Shown here: positions 39,721 to 53,400 of the stretch, in pieces | How positions within the stretch are numbered: position 1 is the first letter of the stretch | How the letters are laid out: each line of letters begins with the position of its first letter | DNA from: Glandiceps talaboti | Lineage: Eukaryota > Hemichordata > Enteropneusta > Spengelidae | Assembly (NCBI RefSeq): GCF_964340395.1 | Contig: NC_135554.1 | Location: 28,014,592 to 28,078,591, forward strand | Reading direction: 5' to 3' | Length of the DNA stretch: 64,000 nt | The notes under the pieces: model-generated | Seen by the model: only the letters and a program-made list of their open reading frames with translations | The model's database searches: none | Told to the model about the DNA's origin: nothing | Made by a program: the position numbers and the translations under genes

Positions 39721-42700
39721 GAGACAGAGAGAGACAGAGAGAGACAGAGACAGTTGTAAAGTGTTATGATAGGACCAGTGCTTGTATGACCTCAGACTAT
39801 AAGTTTAACAAACATTTCTTATCTTGTTTTACAGATGTTCAACTGTAGAATCACGAACTGCTGCATTTGAAATTCTAGTAGTTCTAGCTGATGGCTGTTT
39901 AGATAATTTACTAGAGATCTCTAAACAAATACTCACTATGCATCACCAACAAGACCCATCATCAGCCAAAGAGTGGGAGGTCAGTCTAACACAATTCATA
40001 AAGTTTCTTGTATTTGTTCATTTTAGCTAGACCTATGTACATTCATTTTAGCTAGACCTACATACATTCATTTTAGCTAGACCTGTGTGCATTCATTTTA
40101 GCTAGACCTGTGTACATTCATTTTAGCTAGACCTGTGTAACACTTTCATATGAACCAAGAAATTATTCCATATTAGAGTTACTAGCTAAATTGTAATATC
40201 CGAAATCTGATGATATCAGCTATTTAATGTCTGAATAGATTTGGTAATCCCAAATGTCAAATCATCCACAAGGCCAACAATCACAGCAAAGACAACAAAT
40301 AAGGCAAATTTAAACCAAGTGAGAATGGATGTCAGATTGTGTTCAACACTAAAACCCATTTTTCTGGGGTATGTGATAAATATCTATAAGTTAGATACAT
40401 CTTTCATGTACACATGCATCCCTTGTGAATGTAACAACTCTATCTGTATTGTTTAGTGAAAGTTTATATACATGAATGAAATTGTTGTCCAACCATTGTA
40501 ATCCTTCTATAGCATTGGTACAAACATGATTTATTTTGCTTGATTCCAGTATCTTCCACCAGTAGCTGGAAAGCCGTGTCACCACTTTGTAGGTTTAAAG
40601 AATGCAGGTGCTACATGTTATATGAACTCAGTTATACAGCAATTATATATGACACCAAAATTACCAGAGGTATGTCTTGTTTGTATACCACTGTCTCTGT
40701 GTTTGTGTAACACATCTGTGTGTAGCTGTTGATGTGTCATAGATAGGACTGTGTGATTGTATGTTTTACAGATAGGCTTTGTTTGTTATGTTTATTAGCT
40801 CCGCTGTCAGCGAAAGCTGAAAGCGTAGCTTTAGGTATAGGTGGGTATTGAGGTATAGAGAGTAGAGTGAATCATAGGTGTCCGTCAAACTTTTATATTT
40901 TTACTATCTACTCCGGAAGTGACAGTCGGAATTCTTCGATATTTGGTGTGCGTGTTCCCTGGGGGGAGGCTATTCAGATTTGTTCATGCCAAGTTGATCT
41001 GTGCCATTTTCAATTTTTTATGATTTTTTTTCATAAAATGTCATTTTCATCAACTCCTTGAAAACCTCTTATTAGATTGCTTTGATATCTGGCGTGTTGA
41101 TGCGCAGGGGGTAGCTTACTCAGATTTGTTAATTTCAAGTCAGCACATCCTCATTTTTATTTTTTATGATTTTTTTTTTGTAATTTGAAAAAAAAATGAA
41201 TATGTTAATGAGCATAATGACCGACGCCATATTGGAAATCAGTCGACGAGACTTTAAGTAAACTGCCACTTTTCAAAAGACACTATTGACTCAAACAAGC
41301 AATGTAATATGTGCTATAGTCATAATTCTACGCATTGGGCGCCCAAATGACAAGCGTTTGTTCGAAACAGGGTTGTAAACTTCAAATCCAATTCTGCACC
41401 CTTCTACATAATCAGCCAGTCCGCAACATCCTCATTTGCATACTCTATCCTGATTCGACCAGAAGCTGTAGGTGACCTCATTTGACCGAGCGATTTTCCA
41501 CAGCAAGTATCTTGAGTATCAACACAGGACGTTCTTGGTACTCACTAAAATCACACTTCAGACCCACTATAAAAGTGTGATGTTTTCAGATAACATGTAA
41601 CTTGTGGTTAATTCTATATTGTCGTGCAATTTGGAATGACAGTGAACCAGAATTCAGACAACTTGCGTAAGGAAGGGCATGCCAGGCATGCGGTTGAAGT
41701 TATGGCCGACAGTTCACATGTAAAGTTAAACGACATGAACGTGTCTTGCCTTTCCAAAATGCAAATATTTGGCAAGTAAAAATAATTAAAATAATTACAA
41801 CTTTAATTTGGCTTCAGACTTTGCATTATGTTTTGCGTATCTTTCCCCGTTTTACATGTAAATCCGAAAAGGTTCTCTCTCATCATGTCATCAGTGTCAG
41901 TGATCATACCGCGCGGGGCTGCTTTGAGTACGAGCGAAGTGAGGCATGTTGAGGTATTTTGTTGAGAATTATAAATATTGCGAAATGTCAAGTACAAGGT
42001 TTAAATACAATGGAATGATGAAAAAAATGGCAGAGTCTGCTGACAGGCGCCGGTCACAAGAAACACTGTGAATTAAAATATCAGACGATGTATGTATTAA
42101 TCGCCGACAATCCACCCGTATGCACGAGGGACTAACCCGGAAGCAAGTCGTTGTCAGCCATACGTTACAGTGGTAACATCGTCCGAGAAATCGCCGCGTT
42201 CAGAGTGTCATTATTCACAGAATTGTTGTTTTCGAGTGAAAACCCGTCTTGAATTGTATAACTCTAACAAATGAAGACATGTCAAGTTATATTTTGAAAG
42301 TTGTATCGCTAGTTTGAGACGATTTTCTCACGTACTATAGTACTATCGAGGCTTACTTGGAAGTAGTAGGACCTTACTCCAGTTCATCGGGAAGTTTAGC
42401 CAGTCCGATAATTCTTTCTGGTTTAGTTTACAACACTTTTGATCACGCAGATTTTGTTATTGTGATGAAAAGAAATAAAAAAAAGATCATTTCAACCATT
42501 TCGTTGTGTTTTCTTTGTGAAAGGTAACCGAACATGAACGAGTGTTACCACTGTAACGTATGGCTGAGAATGACTCTCTTCCGGGTACTTGAGATTGTCG
42601 CCGTACGGAAACTAAGATGGCGATTAATACATTTCTACCCTATATATATCTACCACAACTAGTACAAGTTGAATGTTGTTGACTTTGTAAATTTGTTAGA

Positions 42701-45700
42701 AAATTGAAATTTAAATTGCCTCAAAATTATTTTAGATCCCTAGTTTATTTCATTCATCATTAAAATTTTCCAGGGTTACAGCTGTAAGACACTGGAATTA
42801 TTTATAGCCAACCTCAAAATCCTCTTTTTTTCTTTTTCTTGTGTGCATTTCCCAGTCATTTTTTTCTGAGATTTTGTGCAATTTTTCATAACAGTAGATT
42901 TTTGTCATAAAATGGTGACTATGGTATAAAAGTACAATACATTACCAACTTCTGTGTAAAATGTGTTTTGTAGTGAGACATCATATGAAACCACTAACCA
43001 ATTTATTGCATCGCTAAAACAAAACTGCATAGTGAAGAGCTGAAGACCTGAACCACTTCTACATGTCACCAAAATAAAAAATTAAATTAAAAAAAAAAAC
43101 AGCGGAGCTATTCTGACCGATAGGTCGCTTGTAATTCACATATTTTCCAGTATGGGCATTTCTAAAACCATACTAATTACTTAAATTCCTCCCAGTGACA
43201 ACTACACTTCTATAATTGTGTAGAAATATTGTCTCAACAAAGGTAAAACGCTTTTAAAAAGAATAAATAAGAATAACAATGATAAAAAATGGGTTTCGAC
43301 TAAGATAGACATATTATACAAATCTCAGTGTGAGACCTGAGTAAAATAGACACAAACTAAAACACTGGTTTTAAATGTGAATGTGGTTTGTACTTGACTC
43401 ATCAATTACTGTTTTTACCTGCAGGAGTTATTGAGTGTTGAAGTACCTGAAAACCCTGAAGAGAATGTATTCTATCAGATCCAGAGAGTGTTTGGTCATC
43501 TGATGGAGAGCAAACTACAGTATCATGTACCTGAGAAATTCTGGAGGTGTTTCAAACTATGGGGCCAACCTGTTAATGTTAGGGAACAACAAGATGCCTT
43601 TGAATTCTTTACAGACTTAACAGATCAACTTGATGAATACTTAAAGGTGAGGTCTACTCCACAAGTTAAACTCAAAGTTTTAGGTGAATGTTTAGTACTT
43701 CTACTCCACAAGTTAAACTCCAAACTTTATGACAGCCCGTCAGTTTGTGATGGATTACTACTGACGTGCGCCATTTGTTTGCGCTTCAACCACTATGGAG
43801 TTGAACCATAATTATTAACACCTTGAGTATTAACGGGATTGACTAGATAGTAGATGGTATAGTATGAAGATAACATAGTATGGAATATGGTCCGTCAGGA
43901 ACTAGCCTACACTTCCAGTAACAAAGGGGACTTGTAAACATATAATACAGAGGAGATTAAATAAACAGACATTAAATTCATAAAGACATACTAGGAGTAT
44001 AGTTGAACTTTGTGAAATATGTTGCACTACAATGCTCTCAGATTACTAAGATAGACACAAAACTAAAGCTGTTGTTGTTCAATGTGGTAGATTATACAAG
44101 TGGATGATACGTTGTAACAGTGCTTCTGTTGTGCTGATATATTCACCTTGTACTCACGATGCGTGTACGGTAGTGTAAACACTGGAAGTCCCCAAAGTGT
44201 ACACTTCAAGATCATAGAAGTCATCAGAAATGCTACCCTACTATAAGCATTATTAAACCAACATCCATTCAATAGTATGTGTCTACATCATGTGACAATA
44301 ATAGTGTTAGTATGTGTCTATCTTTTTAAACTGAAACCTCCATTGGTGCTCATATTTATTTTACACATACATTTTGTTTCAGAAACAAAATCACAAGGAG
44401 CTCTTCAAACCCAAGTTCCAAGGAATATTTTCAGATCAGAAAATATGTAAAGACTGCCCTCACAGGTAAGAATGTTTGAACTTTTGTTTCAGCTTATGCA
44501 CATACTGTAATTGTCACTTCTTTCATGTAGAAAGCCTACTATATATATTCAAAGCTATCATAAAATTGTTCTCTTTGTGTACAGGTATGAAAGGGAAGAG
44601 CCATTCTTTGCTTTGAACTTGACGGTGAAAAGTCAAAATCTTGAGAGTTCACTGGAGCAGTTTGTGAGGGGAGAGATCCTTGAAGGTGACAATGCATACT
44701 TCTGTGAGAAATGTTCAGAAAAGGTAAGAATTGAACATATTGAGAATCTACTACTGACGTGTGAAATGGTCCCCCACCCACCAACCATTATCTATCAAAC
44801 AGGGGTGCTCATATATTTATTCCCCCCCCCCCCCCGAGGAATACAATCAAGACACTTTGTATCAAAACCTTGCCACCTGTCTGCCCCCACATACACACGA
44901 ATTGATGTCTCCCCATTGTTTCCTAGTGTCAGACTAATCCATTATCTATCATACAGGGGTGTTTAGACGTATATATTATTATTATTATTATTATTATTAT
45001 TAGACTTTATTTAAACTCGATAGACTGTTGAGCCAAAGGCTCTTCTCTATTTATTTTTCTCCTCAGAGGAATACAATCAAGAGACTTTGTATCAAGACCT
45101 TACCACCTGTACTTGTCATACAACTAAAGAGATTTGGCTATGACTGGGAAGCCAACAGAGCATTGAAGTTTGATGACTACTTCCAGGTATGTACATTATT
45201 CAAATCAACCAATACACTGATTTAGAGATACATAACTGAGATTATAACTAGCTATGCTGTCAGCCAAATACAAACCCAATGCATTGAGTAAATTTTATTG
45301 TCAATATATTGTAAGATTGTTAATAATAATGATTTTTATAAATCCAAATAAACTGTGAATTTGTTGGTTGCCACTGAGTAATACCATAGTAGTGCCAAAG
45401 CTTGAGGAGAATGGAGTAGATAGGAAAAACCTATGCTGTTAGATAATAATAATAATAATGTTGGTTTCTTATATAGCGCTTTCCCACTCCGTGCTCAAAG
45501 CACTTTACAATTATTACCCCTGGCTCGGATCAGAATGGCACAACGGCCCTTTAGTCTTCCTCAACTCCCCGGGGAGCATACAATCCATTGCAGCCATTTA
45601 AGCGCATAGGATTAAAGCCTTCACATTGCAACCTACATCCTACCAGGTCCCCAGTTATACAGCTGGGTTGACTGAGGCACAGTCGTGGTTCAAATCTTGC

Positions 45701-46256
45701 CCAAGGACTTTAGCCACTCAGAAACAAACAGCAGGCAGCGACGGGGCTCGAACCTGCAACCTGTAGATTCCAAGTCGGTCACGCTAGCCATTCACCCATC
45801 ATGACTCCACTCCAGATAGAGACAAATTGTTGAAATTTGAGCTCCAGATAAGTATCTATAGATATTGGGATATTGTAATGTTATCTTGTAATTGCTGAAT
45901 GCAGTGCACCCATAGTGTAATATTGATTACTGGTATAGACATTGAATCAAATTTCTACTTGTTGGCATGTACATTTTTTCAAAAATGAAGAAAAAAAGTT
46001 AATTTGTGTTTTCATCTGTTGCCAGTTTCCATGGGTACTCGATATGGAGCCATACACTGTGGAAGGTGTTGCTAGGAGAGAAACAGAAAACATTGAAAAC
46101 AACAACGAAACTGAGGAGAAGACAAACAAAAGCTTTAGAAGTTCAAACTATGATGATATGTATCAGTTAGTTGGTGTGGTAGTACACAGTGGACAGGCCA
46201 ATGCTGGACACTATTACTCCTATATCAAAGATAGAAGGTGAGATTACCATATGCAA

Positions 46257-46340
<84 letters not shown>

Positions 46341-49300
46341 ATACATACATACATACATACATACATACATACATACATACATACATACATACATACATAC
46401 ATACATACATACATACATACATACATACATACATACATACATACATACATACATACATACACATAATGTGACATTGACAATAGCACACTCTTTTGTTCAG
46501 TAAAGTACACCATATTAAATTAAAATGTATATTATATTTCAGGAGTACATCAATAACCAATCCTACTAAAGGTAAATGGTTCAAGTTCAATGACACCATT
46601 GTGGAGGAGTTTGACATGAATGATGGGACACTAGAGGCTGAGTGTTTTGGTGGAACATACAGGGCCAAAGTTTATGACCAGTGTAAGTGACTTTGTTTAT
46701 AGCTTTGTTTCAAGTACAAATCTTGATATTGGACAGTATATTGATGATTCTGAGAATTAATAGGACAGTCAAATATAGTTGCTTTGGAATGGTAATTAAG
46801 AAATGAATCCAACATTTCAATCCATCTACTACAGACCTTGATCACATAATTATTCAATTGATCAAACTAGTCAAAGTTAAATGTCTCTCACCGTTGTCAA
46901 TTTGTACCACCAACCAAAGCAACACTCTGTGCACATTGTTAGTGCACCAAAAGGACAAATACCGAAAGGACAACTCTGTGGCACAATATAACACAGCATG
47001 CACTTGTGATTAGGACAGGTGTTATACTTATACAGAGGAGTTCAAATGATCCCGCAATGTCAGATTCAAAGAGCCATAGACAGTGGAGGGGTGTCTATGA
47101 AAGAACACACTAAAAGTGATAAGACCACTAGAGTTTGGGATTTTCTACTTTGAATAAAATTTACAAATACATAAATATTTGTTTGTTTGCAGCAACTTCT
47201 TATCCAGAAACAAGGCAGAGGTACTGGAATGGGTACATATTATTTTATGAGAAGATAGAGGGTACTAGAACCCCTGAGCCTTCCATTAGAAAACCACCAC
47301 CAAGAGCCATGCGAGCTGCCTTACTCAAACATGACAGTGAGGGTGATATACAAATGTAAGTACTGCAGGGTATAATCACAAGACCAAATAATTTAATCAT
47401 TCCCTCCTAGATAATTTACATTCCTTAGATTAGTCCACTTTAACATGAAAATATGGAATTTTGAAATTCAAGTGTTTTGGTTTCTTGTGATGTTAAATGT
47501 TGAAATTTGAAGGAAACCGAGAAAACATGATTGGCCTAAGAACATCAGTATTATGATTGTGAGAAAAGACTTTCATGGCAACAAGTTAGTGTTCATACAG
47601 TAGTGTGTCTGTCTAATGGTTAAATTTCAAGCTTATGTTAGGGGAACTATGAAATGGAGAAGCTTGTATCCCTTGCCAAACTAGTTTGTGTCGGCAATAT
47701 TATTTCATGTGTATGTGTCTGTGTGTAATGTTTGTCTTGTTTCCTCCAGTGTATCAGAGCAGAGTTCACCTGAGTCATCACCTCGCCATGACTCTGATGG
47801 ACTATCCATGTTAGCAGCATTGGTACGGAAAGGTGAAAAGAGAGGAATATTCCTGGATCAGATGCCAGCGAGCGTACAACAAGAAATCCGGGATGCAAAT
47901 CTCCGGTTTATGAAGAACAAAGGAGTATTTAATGTGGAATATTTCAAGTTTGTCAGACAGCTAGTCTTGTGTAATGCTGTAAGTATTGCATACAAGTAAA
48001 TTTAATATAGATATTGGTTCCACTGCTGTGAGGGAGTCTAGATGTTTAAGATATGTATTCAGTGTATTTCAGTGTAATGTTAACAATATCTGACTTTTCT
48101 TGATTTCTTTCCATCACACATTGATGGACAACATTTAAACACATTCATTTTATTCCATCACAAAGTGACTAGAAGTACATTGTACAATTTGAATGAGAAA
48201 TGAGAGCTAACAATTGTTGTGGTAACCAAGGACATAATTCTGAGTGAACTAATCAAGTCTCATGACCAGACACATGTAAAATAAATACACATTTATACCA
48301 AAGTTAGAGGGTTAGAGATTAGGATTTGACTCCCTAGCAATCATCTTATTTGTATATCTGCAATGAGTTCTTTATGTGTCCTATATATACATTCTTACTG
48401 TACTTCTTCACCCTATTAACAAATACCAATATGAGTGTCTTCTCTGTATGTGAGTATAACAATTGATATGTAAATACACATGTATTGAACTTTTTCTATT
48501 TTGTGTTTGTTTTGTAGAGGAATAAGAACTCTAGTCAATTTGATGAGATAGTTGTCAGCAGTCTTCAGTTAGCTATACAATTCCTGTTTAATACATACTT
48601 CAGAACTAAGAAGAAACTCAGGTATGTATATATGTCATCATTGAATAGTTACAACCTGTAATACACAATCAATGTGATACCACTGGTATGTATATAGTCT
48701 GTAGTGTCATCACTGAATAGTTACAACCTGTAATACACAATCAATGTGATACCACTGGTATGTATATAGTCTGTAGTGTCATCATTGAATAGTTACAACC
48801 TGTAATACACAATCAAAGTGATACCACTGGTATGTATATAGTCTGTAGTGTCATCATTGAATAGTTACAACCTGTAACACACAATCAAAGTGATATCACT
48901 GGTATGTATATAGTCTGTAGTGTCATCATTGAATAGTTATAACCTGTAACACACAATCAAAGTGATATCACTGGTATGTATATAGTCTGTAGTGTCATCA
49001 TTGAATAGTTATAACCTGTAACACACAATCAATGTGATACCACTGGTATGTATATAGTCTGTAGTGTCATCATTGAATAGTTATAACCTGTAACACACAA
49101 TCAAAGTGATATCACTGGTATGTATATAGTCTGTAGTGTCATCACTGAATAGTTACAACCTGTAATACACAATCAATGTGATACCACTGGTATGTATATA
49201 GTCTGTAGTGTCATCATTGAATAGTTATAACCTGTAACACACAATCAAAGTGATATCACTGGTATGTATATAGTCTGTAGTGTCATCATTGAATAGTTAC

Positions 49301-50253
49301 AACCTGTAACACACAATCAAAGTGATACCACTGGGTTCCAAAATAATGTATAGCATTCATATCAAGTTTAAAATAACACTATTTCAGTGGCTTTAATTAT
49401 GAGCCCAGTATGTAGATACTGTAATTGTAATCAATCTGTAAACAAATTTAAATACTAGACAGGGTACAAAGCAAGTACATGTGTGATGACAGTGTCATGG
49501 TATGTAAACTAAATATGATCACAGTTGTGGCACTATCTATATCATTCACTTTGTACTTGATGTTGACAACATTGTTTTATGAATTGACTATACACTTGAA
49601 GGAATATACTGACTGGCCTTATTTGGAAATCCTATTATTTTACACTTTACTAATGCTATGAATGGTACACTGTGAAATCTCTTGACATGGGTTTGATAGG
49701 TTTTACATGTGATTACAAATTTATTTCTAGTCACTTTACTGTCATGATCTCTAATAGTCTGCAGTATCATTCTGTCATCACCACCTTTGTTGCTGCAAGA
49801 ATGAAGGGTTATGAACTCCAGGTTTATAGCTATGAAAGGAAATTTCCTCATGTTGAGATTTTTGCCAAAACAAAAAATTAGCATTTGTTTCCCAAACCAT
49901 GTTTGACTCTATGAATTGAAAATTAATTCCATGATCTATGCTGCTATTTTGAAAATTGCATTATTGTGACAATGCCTTCCAACTTCCAAGGCTACTGTAT
50001 AAATTATGGAAGCAACAGATAACATTATCATAAATTCTTATCTTTATTGCAATGTTTTATAGGTTGGAGATTGGAGAATGGTGCACTTCAATAGAAACTA
50101 TTGTTTCACAGAGTAAGAAGGCATGTTTCTGGTTGATAGAATACTTGGCAAGTAAACAAGGAAGTGCATATATCAAGTAAGTTATACTAACATTGTATTA
50201 CATAAGGCTGTAAACAAGTAACCAGTACATTCATACATATTTAAGTGATTACA

Positions 50254-50284
<31 letters not shown>

Positions 50285-50372
50285 CATACATACATACATA
50301 CATACATACATACATACATACATACATACATACACACATACATACACACATACACATACATAGATACATACA

Positions 50373-50404
<32 letters not shown>

Positions 50405-53400
50405 CACACACACACACACACACACATATACACGTACATTCAAGTGAAGAGATGGAAAAACAGACAGACAGACAGACAGAGACACACGTGCATGTGTCAC
50501 AAATGAACAAGAAATGATATCAACATGAACTGAGGTACACATGTAAGAATTATTTAAACAATAATGTACGCCCTCCCAGCCCATAATGGACGAAAGCAAA
50601 CTTTGAAGACATAATGGGCGAGGCGACAGCCGAGCCCATTATGGAGTGCAAAGTTTGCTTGAGTCCCATATTGAAGTCCCATATTCCTGAACTGAAAATA
50701 GAGTTCTTCTATTGGAAATATGTGTGTTATTATAATACTTTCATTTCTGTAAATCTTCTATCCTTTAAAGCTACGCATAATCGTTGCATGGTAGCCTCAG
50801 TGGTCTACCAGCTATAAATTATGGTAGCCCCATGACAAGAATTGGTAGTCTGTGGACATGGGACTACTGTTAAATTTGAGTCCTGATGTCTTGTGGTCTC
50901 GATGTCCATGAATTGAATGTCATCACACTTAACACTTCAAATTATTTTTATTTTCACCAGACCATTCCTTCTAGAATGTCCCACCAGGGAGGTGAGGATA
51001 GCATTTGGTAAGATCTTGGAATGCACACTACGTTGTTTCTTCCACCATGGGGGTAATGCACAGGTGAAGGAGTTTGATGAATTGGTGGAGATTCTACTAG
51101 CCATGCTAGACAAAGATGTACCAGATAATTGTAAAACGTGTACACAGTATTTCTGGTTACTAAATATGTATGTACATATGGTAAGTGAAACTGACAATTG
51201 GAAGACTTGTACACAGTAGTTTTATCAGATTTTTCTCTTTCTGTTACCATGGTTTCCCAACCTTGTCAAAAACAGTATGTAGCTTGTATACCAATATTGG
51301 ATACTCATTTGAAAAATTGCTGACAAATTATGAATTTTGTGTTGATATTTTACAGGGTGTGAAGTCATGCCAACACTTGTTCTCTAGGAATGCTTTCCAA
51401 CGTCTTCTAATGTTTCTGTTGGGACCCTCACCAATGACAGGGCGGGAGCTATCTCAAGATGTAAGTAACTGAAGTATTGAAGTTTTATACAGAATTTTAC
51501 TGGTTTCATACCACATCCCATAGTCAGTGTATGTATTTGAAAGAAATTTTTTTCAGACATCTAATGTGCATATTATGAAAGTTGACTGTGTTTCTGTAGG
51601 TAGAAGCCTGTCATACATTTTATTTTACAAGCCTTGCAACAGTTGTTTAGAAATGTTACTGATGAGAATGTCATTTTAATTAATTAAAACTGGCTTTGTA
51701 GGTACTTAAAAGTCTTCTCCTTATCACACTATCAAACTGACATACATGTACATTGATACAAATAGTGAATGCCTCTGATGTAGATTCCTGCCTGTTCTTT
51801 TCAGTTGTATATGTCTGTCAAAGTTAGTCATATTTTGTATATGTCTGTCAAAGTTAGTCATATTTTGTATATGTCTGTCAAAGTTAGTCATATTTTGTAT
51901 ATGTCTGTCAAAGTTAGTCATATTTTGTATATGTCTGTCAAAGTTAGTCATATTTTGTATATGTCTGTCAAAGTTAGTCATATTTTGTATATGTCTGTCA
52001 AAGTTAATCATATTTTGTATATGTCTGTCAAAGTTAGTCATATTTTGTATATGTCTGTCAAAGTTAGTTATATTGCCATATACCATATGACTTATTTTCC
52101 CAGACAAACACAAATGTTGTTATTTTGTATCAATGTATGTCAGTTTGATAGTGTGATAAGGAGAAGACTTTTCAGCACATACAAAGCCAGTTTTAATTGT
52201 CTATTACTGATAAAACTATGTTCTGATCAGCAGCATTCTACTACTCATAAAACTATGTTCTGATCAGCAGTATTTCTAGACAACTGCTGCAAGGTTGTAC
52301 TTGAATTTTTCATGTAAATTATACTCAAATGTAAAAGGAACCACACAGATTACCTGATTTCTCTTTCATATGACCAGATTTGTGAAATTGCCTCAAAAAC
52401 ATTAAATTTATGTGTAGTTAATTATCTATCTAACTATCTATTTATCAATTATGGCCACCTAAATCTCTGACCATTGTAATTGTGTGCATTATCTGTTTGT
52501 AGGATGTAATGCAGAGACGATGGACATCTTTACAAACTAGGGACTTTGGTCTTTTACATTCAACATTAGCAATACTAGTTCTACACTGTGATATATCATC
52601 ACAGAGAACAACAGGTAAGGAGGACAAAGACGATGATGATGATAATGACGTTGACAACGTGGTGACAATGATGGGGATGTTGCTATGACAACAACAATGA
52701 CAATGATAATTATTATTATAGGTTCCTGGTATCCAATCATGATGCTTCCTGGCACTGTCCAATGAACATGTGATAGATACGTTCTCTGGAAAAAGTGGGT
52801 CTTAGGTCTTATTATTACTTGTTATTGTTCAAGATGATAAACTACCACATCACATTCAAGTAGGGGAAGTGTACCTGGTTCTTCCCTCATATCAATCATT
52901 GCCAAGAAAAACTGTTATAAATATTCACTTGTATTCCCGGACAATCCAGAATGGCATCTCTTGCCATTGTCCTTTCAACAAGCAAAGATAATAGACAGTT
53001 TCAAATCTGCCCTCTCCAGCATTGATATCACTGATCTCATAGATCTTGCTCACCTGAACACGGGTGAGATCTAAAGGACGCCATCAACGTTACGTCTGTG
53101 TGATGATAATCCTTTCGGATGTTTACACAGTATAGAAGTAGAAGTAGAAATAACGAGTCTGTTATTTGTCAATTTTGATATTGTATGGTTATCGGTTAGT
53201 AGTCAGTTCCAAAGAGTTACAGAAGCGTATTAGATGAATGATCAATCACCATAGCAACTTTTATAACTATTTTGTTAGAGAAGAGTAATTGCATTATTGC
53301 ATTGCTATCTTCTGTACAGGAATGATTAACATAGGAAAATGTAAATGAATGCAATATTTCTAATTTCTTATTTTCTGTATATTATAGATGGTAGTGACTT

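Noticed and set aside
41746-41997. Coding potential within the 2.3-kb insertion
   Set aside because: Short frames on both strands with no transposase motifs; the segment is repeat-derived.
43655-43725. Junction-derived duplication after exon 34
   Set aside because: CTACTCCACAAGTTAAACTC is duplicated, but it lies wholly in the intron and includes neither exon bases nor the donor.
45740-45815. Functional tRNA gene on the minus strand
   Set aside because: B box is clear, but it continues into a SINE body and an (AAT)n tail.
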